NCBI GenBank assembly: GCA_027482725.1
Contig: JAIXVT010000283.1
Span: 1 to 10,435, forward strand
Source: Pseudomonadota bacterium
Lineage (GTDB): Bacteria; Bdellovibrionota; UBA1018; CAIMNF01
DNA: 10,435 nucleotides
Direction of reading: 5' to 3'
The position numbers and the translations under genes were made by a program. Positions 1 through 6,489 of this stretch are shown here, one piece after another; the first letter of the stretch is position 1; each line of letters begins with the position of its first letter. The notes below the pieces were generated by a model, which was not told where the DNA came from, made no database searches, and saw nothing but the letters and a program-made list of their open reading frames with translations.

Positions 1-1
1 C

Positions 2-868
2 ATTCCCGCCAAACCTCATGAAGACTGGAAACGCAGCGAAGGCAAATACCGGTCTTGGTCGGAAATTCAGAAACTCATTGATATCATCGCTCGGTCATCC
101 GAACCCTTGGAGCTTAGCCGTGAGAAAAAGTTCCTCTATGCGTTGCTGATGGGAATGGGAATAAGCGAATATCGGCGTCTAGAAAAAAAAACCCTCTATC
201 TCTTTGATCTGAACCCCAGTACAGAACTGGATACGTTTTACCAAGTCCTTGGGATCGCCACCGGAAAACCCCTAAAAACAGAGCAAGAACTCCAAGCCTG
301 GATGGCCTCTAAATCCGTGTTTAAACCTACGGAAAACAACCCAAAGCTGAGGAAAAAACAACTCAATACCTTAAAACAGATCTACGGTCCCGAAAAGTCG
401 AACGGAGTCTTTTTCAACGGTAACACATTCACGATTCATCTCAATTTTGAAAAGCCCGTATCTGATAATGACCGCCAACTCTTAAAAGAGGTGATTGAAA
501 AAAAATGGTCCGGCCACGGCTTCAAAAGCACACTCAACATCAGCGACGCCAAGAGTTCCGGAGTTTTTCAGCTGTTTTTTTCATTACTTCCCGGCAGATC
601 TTACGTAGTCCAAAGCGAAAATAAAATTCAACTTCATTCTTACGATGATCTGCATACGATTAAACACGAATTCGGACATGTTCTTGGGCTACCTGACCGA
701 TATTTTGAGACATTCAACGAAGAAATCTGCGGCTACCAAAGCTACTCAAGGACAAATGACTTGATGAGCAATCATCTCGGTGATGCTGATCCCACTCCCC
801 AAGATTTTCAAATGTTGAAGCAGCTCTACAGCTCTCCTGAGCCACCTTTGTTTCCGGGGGAATCGTGA
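2..868 (+). CDS. Zinc metalloprotease of metzincin type, 5'-truncated by the window edge
   Basis: The reading frame is open from the first complete codon at position 2, so the true start lies outside the window; 288 codons are visible. The TTG at 107 is only an internal codon. Near the C-terminus the protein has HEFGHVLGLPD (665-697), an HExxHxxGxxD zinc site with two His, a catalytic Glu and Asp as third ligand, the arrangement known from snapalysin-like metzincins. A Met about 23 residues after that Asp (764-766, in LMSNH) fits the metzincin Met-turn. The remainder is charged and Lys-rich without an obvious transmembrane segment; any signal peptide would be upstream of the window. The stop codon overlaps the start of the next gene by 4 bp, and that gene encodes a paralogue, so the two are probably co-transcribed and translationally coupled. 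Peptidase activity follows from the motif; substrate and exact family are unknown. Confidence 0.8.
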   Translation: MPAKPHEDWKRSEGKYRSWSEIQKLIDIIARSSEPLELSREKKFLYALLMGMGISEYRRLEKKTLYLFDLNPSTELDTFYQVLGIATGKPLKTEQELQAWMASKSVFKPTENNPKLRKKQLNTLKQIYGPEKSNGVFFNGNTFTIHLNFEKPVSDNDRQLLKEVIEKKWSGHGFKSTLNISDAKSSGVFQLFFSLLPGRSYVVQSENKIQLHSYDDLHTIKHEFGHVLGLPDRYFETFNEEICGYQSYSRTNDLMSNHLGDADPTPQDFQMLKQLYSSPEPPLFPGES

Positions 869-2061
869 GTCGATTTACACGCACGCTGGCATGGAACATA
901 TGGGCGGTGGTGGCAACCCTCGTTGTCGGTTGCGGGAAATCCGATAATACGGTGACCACACCCAAAGGTAACGGTACGGGGTCGGATAACCCGGCAGCAG
1001 ACACCGCGCTCCAGACCACACCCCAAAAATCCCAATCTCAGTTTCAAAACTATATTGACCTTTTTGAACACCCCAAGGCATCTGCATGCGATAAAGAAAA
1101 CGCCTCGGATAAGGTCGACCTGCTCTTGTGGTTAGAAAAAGAAATTGAGAAGAAAAAAAACCAACCGCTCCGATTGCCATCCGAAGGATCAAAAATCACG
1201 GCGACAAAGATCCCATTTCGAGAGGGTTTTTATTTTATCCATCTTGATCAGCGGACTCAATCTCACCAATGGGACACGATCATCTTACCCAACTGGAACC
1301 AGCTCCTTGAACTCCAAAAATCGTATGGTCAAGACAAAGACCCCATCCATTTGGTGAAGCTGATTTCCGGGATACAATCTCGTTTTTTTGATGATTACCG
1401 ACGAATTGTCGGGGGCGATCTGGTGATGAAAGTTAAAGCCACCGAACTCACGGACTACTCTGATCTTTTTAGGAGCCTGGCTCGGGGTGTTGCCCTGACG
1501 AGCGATCAAAAAAAATGGATCCGCGCACGCAACCACCTCTCCGATCCCGATACCGATCCGGCACAACTTGTGGACCAAATCACGACTATCCATGAAACCT
1601 ACGGGTTCAAAAAGCTTGGGTTTGTTATCAAAAAAAGTAACACCGAGGCGGTCATCCGATTCTACGCACCCCTGATCTCTGATCAAGAAATCCAAATTTT
1701 AAACAACCATGTTGCTCGATTTTGGACGAAACCTGGGGTTTTTGAGCTCTCTTTCGAAAGAAGCATTGTGTCTCCTTATGTCCGCCCAAACTTTGTTCGG
1801 GGCAGTGGTGGCCGTGCCCACGCCAACACGGCCACTGGCGAAATCGTGGTCTACAATGGTGACGACATCGCGACTCTCCGCCACGAAATCGGCCATATCT
1901 TGGGTTTTGGTGAACGCTACGTGACCGAGTTTAATCCCGACACCTGCACCTACACGCAACACTCCCGCACGAGTGAAATCATGAGCAATCATACGGGGAA
2001 TGCTCCGGTGTCTGATGCGGATTTTGATACACTCCGTTCCGAATACCTCAACACACCTTGA
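865..2061 (+). CDS. Predicted lipoprotein zinc metalloprotease, paralogue of the preceding gene
   Basis: 398 residues starting at GTG 865, which shares GTGA with the stop of the upstream gene; a G-rich stretch (856-860) just before it can act as ribosome binding site. The N-terminus has basic residues, a hydrophobic stretch and the lipobox LVVGC (Cys23), so export and lipidation are predicted, followed by a Ser/Thr/Gly-rich tether. The C-terminal part aligns by eye with the upstream protein, including a shared tail with a conserved Cys, an SRT motif and MSNH. The zinc site is HEIGHILGFGE (H340, E341, H344, E350): the third-ligand position is Glu instead of the Asp seen in the neighbour. Met373 fits the Met-turn. 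The region of about residues 30-190 has no counterpart I recognise. It ends 13 bp before the converging oxidase gene, with no clear terminator between them. Metalloprotease fold is likely; activity with a Glu ligand is not proven. Confidence 0.82.
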   Translation: MSRFTRTLAWNIWAVVATLVVGCGKSDNTVTTPKGNGTGSDNPAADTALQTTPQKSQSQFQNYIDLFEHPKASACDKENASDKVDLLLWLEKEIEKKKNQPLRLPSEGSKITATKIPFREGFYFIHLDQRTQSHQWDTIILPNWNQLLELQKSYGQDKDPIHLVKLISGIQSRFFDDYRRIVGGDLVMKVKATELTDYSDLFRSLARGVALTSDQKKWIRARNHLSDPDTDPAQLVDQITTIHETYGFKKLGFVIKKSNTEAVIRFYAPLISDQEIQILNNHVARFWTKPGVFELSFERSIVSPYVRPNFVRGSGGRAHANTATGEIVVYNGDDIATLRHEIGHILGFGERYVTEFNPDTCTYTQHSRTSEIMSNHTGNAPVSDADFDTLRSEYLNTP

Positions 2062-2074
2062 GACGACACACGAT

Positions 2075-3514
2075 CTATTCAAAAATTTTACCGGGATTGA
2101 GTAAACCCTTGGGATCAAACACCTGCTTCATCGCTTTCATCAGCGCTATTTCATCGGGGGTGCGAGTGTACTTGAGCAGATGCCGTTTGTTGAGTCCAAT
2201 CCCGTGTTCGGCGGATACGCTCCCCTGACACTCCTGCACATACGAAAACAAATCATGATCCATCTCCGCACACCGCGCCCGGAACGCCTCTACCGACATC
2301 GACTCCGGCTTCATTACGTTGACGTGCAAGTTGCCGTCCCCGATGTGTCCAAAAACATAGGGCGTAAACCCCGCATAATCCCGGGGGATTCGTGTTGCCC
2401 ATTCTGACATAAAGGCTTCGAGGCGGCTGATCGGTAGCGATAAATCATGTTTATGTAAAATTCCCATTCCCGATAAGGTTTCCGCGACTCCTTCGCGCAG
2501 CTCCCACAACTGACGCGCTTCGGCAGGGGATTGTGCCATCACACCATCAACAACGCCGGGTGCGGACAGCCACGATTCCAGAATCTCATCCGTGTAAGGA
2601 CGCTCGACTTCGATCAGAACACCGTATTCGGCCGCAGGCGATAACGGCACTTGGAGCCCCCGCACTTCACGGATGACGTTCAAACAGTCGCGCGACATCA
2701 ACTCAAATGCCTGTAACGCTTGTCCCGACTGCCGTACCCGCTCAAACAACTTAAATACGTGCGGTAAATCCAAAACTCCAAGCAACATCACATCGGATTC
2801 CGGCGGCAAGGGTTCAAGCTTCAACACCGCCTCGGTGATCACACCCAAAATTCCTTCGCTCCCGATAAAGAGGTGCCGCAAATCAATGCCAGTATTGTTT
2901 TTTTCGAGCGCGCCGTTCAGCTCCAAGATCCGGCCGTCCATCAGAACCACGGTCAAACCCAAAACCCAGTTGCGCGTTAATCCGTAACGGATCACGCGCA
3001 CCCCACCCGCATTCGTGGCAATGTTCCCACCGACGGTCGAAGACCCTTTGGATGCAAAATCGACGGGCCAAAGAAGCCCCTGCGGTTTGGCCGCAATATG
3101 AACAGCTTCGGTGATCGCACCGGCTTGAACCCGCACGGTACGTTCCAAAACGTTAACCGGGCCAATATCGCGCATTCGATCTAAAGATAAAACGATCTCT
3201 TTCCGCGCAGCAATCGCCCCGCCAGCCAACCCTGTGCGCCCACCAGATGGGACCACCGCGATGTCGCGATCAAAACACCATTTTAAGAAGTGAGAAACCT
3301 CTAGGGTCGTGCGCGGGAACACTACCGCTAACGGATCTGGCGTATATACGCGTGTCCAATCGCGGCCGAAATGCTCAAGCTCCGCCGCGTCAACGCTGAT
3401 AAATTCGGGATAAAACAGATCACGCAGTTCATTTAACCAATCCCGTTGATCGATATATTTTTGCAGATGTGCAGGTACAGGCATAAGACCACTTGAGTGT
3501 TGAGGCTTGGACAT
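2075..3514 (-). CDS. FAD-linked 2-hydroxyacid oxidase/dehydrogenase (GlcD / D-lactate dehydrogenase family)
   Basis: 479 residues from ATG 3514, preceded by AAGGA about 10 bases upstream; a longer TTG start at 3547 is less likely. The N-terminal half is the PCMH-type FAD domain: PSGGRTGLAGGA (89-100), KGSSTVGGN with NAGG (156-171) and GSEGILGVIT (218-227). The C-terminal FAD-oxidase domain has LWELRE (336-341), KHDLSLP (355-361), GHIGDGNLHVNV (389-400) and SAEHGIG (434-440). By family comparison His390, His397 and Glu436 would bind the active-site metal, with Arg340 and Lys355 holding the substrate carboxylate, as in human D-2-hydroxyglutarate dehydrogenase. The reaction is oxidation of a D-2-hydroxyacid to the 2-oxoacid. 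The substrate could be D-lactate, glycolate or D-2-hydroxyglutarate; the divergent lactate-permease-type gene favours lactate or glycolate. No iron-sulfur partner (GlcF type) lies adjacent. Confidence 0.93.
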   Translation of the reverse strand: MSKPQHSSGLMPVPAHLQKYIDQRDWLNELRDLFYPEFISVDAAELEHFGRDWTRVYTPDPLAVVFPRTTLEVSHFLKWCFDRDIAVVPSGGRTGLAGGAIAARKEIVLSLDRMRDIGPVNVLERTVRVQAGAITEAVHIAAKPQGLLWPVDFASKGSSTVGGNIATNAGGVRVIRYGLTRNWVLGLTVVLMDGRILELNGALEKNNTGIDLRHLFIGSEGILGVITEAVLKLEPLPPESDVMLLGVLDLPHVFKLFERVRQSGQALQAFELMSRDCLNVIREVRGLQVPLSPAAEYGVLIEVERPYTDEILESWLSAPGVVDGVMAQSPAEARQLWELREGVAETLSGMGILHKHDLSLPISRLEAFMSEWATRIPRDYAGFTPYVFGHIGDGNLHVNVMKPESMSVEAFRARCAEMDHDLFSYVQECQGSVSAEHGIGLNKRHLLKYTRTPDEIALMKAMKQVFDPKGLLNPGKIFE

Positions 3515-4958
3515 GAGGCATGTTTCCTTGATGTCTAATCTTCGCAAAATTTTTTATGCTCACAACATGCTTATTTTGCCGTTTGCCGTTTTGATCGGAT
3601 TATTTGTGGGATTCAGACTGCCGCTCCTGAAATCCGCGTTGATTGCGCTTATTTCTTCAATGATCAGCATTTACTACCTGTCGTCAGATGGCACCGCTTT
3701 CCTGAACACAACCCAAGAGGCTTTACTTAAAGGGGCCGTTTTTATCACCGAAATCGGTGGCATCCTTTGGGGCGCGTTCTTTTTTATGGAAGCCGCAGAG
3801 CATTCGGGAGTTTTGGCCTCAATCAGCACCACCCTCAAACGCCTGATCTCTAACCGCATTGCCCTGGGGCTTGGAATTAGCTTTGGATTAAACCTTCTCA
3901 TCGAAGGCTCAAGTGGATTTGGTACTCCGGTACTGATCACAGCTCCGCTACTCGCGTCACTGGGATTTCCGCCTCTTTTGGCCGCAATATTACCGTTTAT
4001 CAACTGCGTGGTCGGTATTCCATTTGGGGCATTGGGCACGCCGTTACGATTGGGATTTCCGTCCGATACGTTTGCAGTGGATTACATTACCCTTGCCGAA
4101 AAAACCTACGCAGCATTGGAACCTTTTTGCTACCTCACGCCTTTGGTTTCAGTACTCTTGATCAAACGCTACGATCCTGAAAGCAAATCCATCCCACTCA
4201 CCAAGAACATTTGGGCTTACGCGCTGGGACTTGGAGCGGCGTATCGTTTTGGGTCAACGCTACTTTTGGATCACGGTCCTGATTTTGTATCCGCTCTAGG
4301 AGGATTTTTTGCATTGGTTGCATCTTTAGTCCTAGGGATTCTTTTGTTTCCAAGCCCCAAAGATCATTCTCGCCCTCAGTTCCACGGCATCTTTGTTTAC
4401 GGGCTACTCCTTGGGTGCCTATTTTTGGGAAAGCTCATCTTAGGGGATCAGCGGTTTACCGGTTTTCCGATCCGCCAATTTAATCCGGGAATCGTATTTT
4501 TTATTTTTGGTATTTTGATTTCGATTCGGTCCGTGAAAAAAAATTTCAAGCAATCCACACTCCGGGGAATGCGGACGCTTGGCGTCCTGACGTGCCTAAG
4601 CCTTATTGTCCAAATGACCCGAGCATCGGGATTAGTGGAATCAAGTCTAGGAACGCTACCCGGCATCTTACGCACCGATTTACTTGGAGTTTTGAGCTGG
4701 GCACTCTGCGCCCTTTGCGGAACCTCCACGATCAGCAACCTGCTCCTCTCACGTGGATTTTTGGAAACATCATTTCCCGTCATTGCAGCCGGAGGAGCGC
4801 TTGGGGTCATGATGGCTTTTCAAACGATTACGGGAGTAAAAGCCATTCTTAAGGATCGCTTTCAAGAGCTGGATCTTCTCAAGAAAATTGCCCCGCTCAG
4901 TGTGGGTTTTCTCTTGGTGCTCATCGCTTGGATTCAAATAAAAACCGCCCTCGGGTGA
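3513..4958 (+). CDS. Lactate permease family (LctP) transporter
   Basis: 481 residues if started at ATG 3513, which has TGAGG seven bases upstream; ATG 3531 and TTG 3507 are alternatives. The protein is hydrophobic throughout, with roughly a dozen membrane segments. It has the family signature EGSSGFGTP (131-139) followed by GALGTP (172-177). In the second half CGTSTISNLLLS (402-413) and GGALGVMMAFQTITGVKAI (427-445) match the repeated, ligand-binding half of LctP/GlcA permeases by eye. Such permeases import lactate or glycolate with protons. At about 480 residues it is shorter than the usual 530-550. It diverges from the FAD oxidase gene with overlapping start codons, so uptake and oxidation of the same hydroxyacid is the simplest reading. 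Its stop codon lies in the loop of a hairpin that terminates the opposite-strand gene. Family assignment is firm; the substrate is inferred. Confidence 0.88.
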   Translation: MRHVSLMSNLRKIFYAHNMLILPFAVLIGLFVGFRLPLLKSALIALISSMISIYYLSSDGTAFLNTTQEALLKGAVFITEIGGILWGAFFFMEAAEHSGVLASISTTLKRLISNRIALGLGISFGLNLLIEGSSGFGTPVLITAPLLASLGFPPLLAAILPFINCVVGIPFGALGTPLRLGFPSDTFAVDYITLAEKTYAALEPFCYLTPLVSVLLIKRYDPESKSIPLTKNIWAYALGLGAAYRFGSTLLLDHGPDFVSALGGFFALVASLVLGILLFPSPKDHSRPQFHGIFVYGLLLGCLFLGKLILGDQRFTGFPIRQFNPGIVFFIFGILISIRSVKKNFKQSTLRGMRTLGVLTCLSLIVQMTRASGLVESSLGTLPGILRTDLLGVLSWALCALCGTSTISNLLLSRGFLETSFPVIAAGGALGVMMAFQTITGVKAILKDRFQELDLLKKIAPLSVGFLLVLIAWIQIKTALG

Positions 4959-4973
4959 CGTTCCCGAGAGCGG
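4936..4973 (-). terminator. Intrinsic terminator of the DUF4360 gene
   Basis: The arms 4945-4955 and 4963-4973 form an 11-bp stem with one mismatch and a 7-base loop. Read on the minus strand the stem is followed by TTTTTATTT, a proper U-tract. On the plus strand no T-run follows, so it mainly serves the minus-strand gene ending at 5003. It overlaps the last codons and the stop of the permease gene. Confidence 0.8.
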
Positions 4974-5002
4974 CATGAATACTTTAGACTTGACCCAACC
5001 CG

Positions 5003-6199
5003 TTACTGGAAGCAGCGAGCATCGGTCCGTGCGATGCGATTAGCCTCTTGAACAGATGGGGTGTTGGCGATAATTCTTCCCGCGCGATCCACGACTCGGA
5101 AGAAACTCTGGCCACGTCCATTCCCCCCCGGCATAACCGAACAGAAAGTTTGGTTCGGTGCAGGAAATCCCCCGCCTGAACCGGGGAACGGCTGACCTGG
5201 AAAAGGTTGACCTGGGCGAGGCTGACCCGGGAAACCTGGACCACGTCCAGGCACAGGATTTCCGCCGGGCATATTATTGATCACGCCATTACACATGCCT
5301 TGCATTTGAGCCTGTTGCGCCACCCTTAATGCTTCGGCGTATTGAACCGTGTTCCCGAGCACGCGGCCGTAACCGTCTTTAACCATGTAGACCTGAAACC
5401 CGCGTTGATCCATATAGCCGTTGATCACACAAGGACCAAGACCCGGATACTGAGGGGGATACGGAGTCGGCGGCACTGGAGGTACTGGGGGTTGTGGAGG
5501 AAGGGGAGGCTGCGGGTAACCCCCACCACCGCCGGGGAACCCTCCGCCGCCACCGGGGATTTGTCCACCATTACACGTTCTCCACTGGAGCTGGTACACC
5601 ACTTGGCTAGAATAGTCAGCGCTATCGATAGCCATGAGTGTTTGCTCATTGAAAGCGTTGGTCTGCACCGCGATGGATGCATTGGTGCGAAGATTTACAC
5701 TCTCCCCACAAGCCGACCAGACGTTTGCAGTCGCCATCAGGGAATTCGATAATGTGAAGTTTCCATCTTGTAAGCCAATAAAGTTCCGTCGAAACCCAGG
5801 TCCGTTTTGTCCTGCAAAAAAGTATTCGACTTCAAAACTAGACGACGCGTTTACCGGCAACCGCTGATAACCCCGATAATCGATCTTGATGACCGATACG
5901 GAATATCCTTGAGGCACCTGGACCGGGATGGCGATGTTACACGCTTTTCGGTCTACGGTACGCCCCGTGATTCCCCCTGCCTCGGCCTGAAAGTTATCAA
6001 ATAAGATACTCAAACTTTGAGCATCAGGACTTAATTGGGCCGATACCGACCCATTGGGACACCCAGACCCACCATAAGACGGTTGTCCTAAGGACACCTG
6101 ATGGGATGGGAATTGAGCGAGCGCAACGCTCGATAACCCTGAAGACAAAAGAAGCGCCCCGAAAACGGAGCCTCCATATTTTTTTAAGGATGATGGCAT
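5003..6199 (-). CDS. Secreted DUF4360 protein with Gly/Pro-rich linkers and a duplicated C-terminal module
   Basis: 398 residues from ATG 6199. The N-terminus is a signal peptide (basic start, hydrophobic core at about 11-26, cleavage expected after ALA at residue 28). Residues about 44-209 resemble DUF4360: GSGCPNGSVS (44-53), a central FDNFQAEAGG (67-76), then KIDYRGY (105-111). Cys47, Cys87, Cys164 and Cys209 suggest disulfides. A Gly/Pro-rich linker (210-254) leads to a module bounded by Cys257 and Cys303, a second Gly/Pro/Gln-rich linker (304-352) with GQPFPG repeats follows, and a related module bounded by Cys353 and Cys396 ends the protein. Function is unknown; export and an extracytoplasmic, possibly surface-exposed role are inferred. 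The gene stands alone, with its own promoter and terminator. The plus-strand reading frames over the linker region are composition artefacts. Confidence 0.85.
   Translation of the reverse strand: MPSSLKKYGGSVFGALLLSSGLSSVALAQFPSHQVSLGQPSYGGSGCPNGSVSAQLSPDAQSLSILFDNFQAEAGGITGRTVDRKACNIAIPVQVPQGYSVSVIKIDYRGYQRLPVNASSSFEVEYFFAGQNGPGFRRNFIGLQDGNFTLSNSLMATANVWSACGESVNLRTNASIAVQTNAFNEQTLMAIDSADYSSQVVYQLQWRTCNGGQIPGGGGGFPGGGGGYPQPPLPPQPPVPPVPPTPYPPQYPGLGPCVINGYMDQRGFQVYMVKDGYGRVLGNTVQYAEALRVAQQAQMQGMCNGVINNMPGGNPVPGRGPGFPGQPRPGQPFPGQPFPGSGGGFPAPNQTFCSVMPGGNGRGQSFFRVVDRAGRIIANTPSVQEANRIARTDARCFQ
5012..5431 (-). repeat. Protein-level duplication: two Cys-bounded modules separated by a Gly/Pro linker
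   Basis: The first module (codons at 5291-5431, 47 residues) and the second (5012-5143, 44 residues) both start and end with Cys. They share the order: aromatic/hydrophobic strand, a D-x-x-GR-(V/I)-(L/I)-x-NT turn, then an Ala/Arg-rich helix containing an EA-x-R-(V/I)-A core. They are related to each other but I do not know a family for them. The intervening linker is built from GQP(F)PG-like units. Confidence 0.65.
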
Positions 6200-6219
6200 T
6201 TTTTTTTCTCTCTCTCTTT
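6200..6219 (-). promoter_or_regulatory. Unusual ribosome binding site: (AG)5 plus A8 directly before the start
   Basis: On the minus strand the leader of the DUF4360 gene reads AAAGAGAGAGAG followed by eight A and then ATG. There is no classical AGGAGG; the AG repeat must serve as the purine-rich Shine-Dalgarno region, with the A-run as spacer. Confidence 0.55.
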
Positions 6220-6252
6220 GCGGAACAGACCGCTGGTTTTCGCTGTGCGAGT

Positions 6253-6280
6253 GTTATGCCAACACGCTGATTTTGGTCAA
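6253..6280 (-). promoter_or_regulatory. Predicted sigma-70-type promoter of the DUF4360 gene
   Basis: Minus-strand TTGACC (6275-6280) matches the -35 consensus at 5 of 6 positions. After 16 bases comes CATAAC (6253-6258), 4 of 6 at -10. This gives a 5' leader of about 45 bases to ATG 6199. Confidence 0.5.
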
Positions 6281-6329
6281 TTCTTTTAATTTACTAAGAA
6301 TTTCATCGAGATAACGCGCCGCACTTACC

Positions 6330-6341
6330 GATAGCGCTATC
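6330..6341. repeat. Perfect 12-bp palindrome GATAGCGCTATC
   Basis: A perfect palindrome between the clpA terminator and the DUF4360 promoter, about 50 bases upstream of that promoter's -35 box. It is long enough for a dimeric regulator, but a chance occurrence cannot be excluded. Confidence 0.4.
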
Positions 6342-6348
6342 CGCGCAC

Positions 6349-6407
6349 AAAAAAAAAGGTGCAAAATGCCCCAAAATCCGAGGACTTTTGGAACCCTTTT
6401 GCACCTT
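6349..6407 (-). terminator. Intrinsic terminator of clpA
   Basis: The arms 6356-6366 and 6397-6407 are perfectly complementary over 11 bp (core GGTGCAAAA), and an inner CCAAAA/TTTTGG stem extends the structure. On the minus strand nine T follow. It lies about 80 bases after the clpA stop. The long loop is unusual but the structure is convincing. Confidence 0.88.
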
Positions 6408-6489
6408 GCAGCGCATAAACATCGGCGCAGCAAAACACGATGACATCACTGCGAAAGAGTGGAAATCAATGAGGTCGAGGATAGCGCGA

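Noticed and set aside
107..109. TTG as start of the first metalloprotease
   Set aside because: The same frame is open to the left edge of the window, with protein-like sequence, so the gene is simply cut by the window.
183..191. Run of nine A within the first metalloprotease as a programmed frameshift site
   Set aside because: The zero frame continues uninterrupted through the zinc-site motif, and no downstream stem-loop or alternative long frame supports frameshifting.
714..1192. Three minus-strand reading frames of 81-105 codons across the metalloprotease junction
   Set aside because: They overlap well-supported plus-strand genes with recognisable motifs and have no domain-like features.
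3461..3489. Possible permease promoter TTGCAG-N17-TAAGAC inside the oxidase gene
   Set aside because: Both boxes match consensus poorly, so it is no better than chance in this sequence.
5342..5752. 136-codon plus-strand frame over the Gly/Pro linker region
   Set aside because: It is antisense to the DUF4360 gene; the long open frame is a by-product of the GC-rich linker codons.
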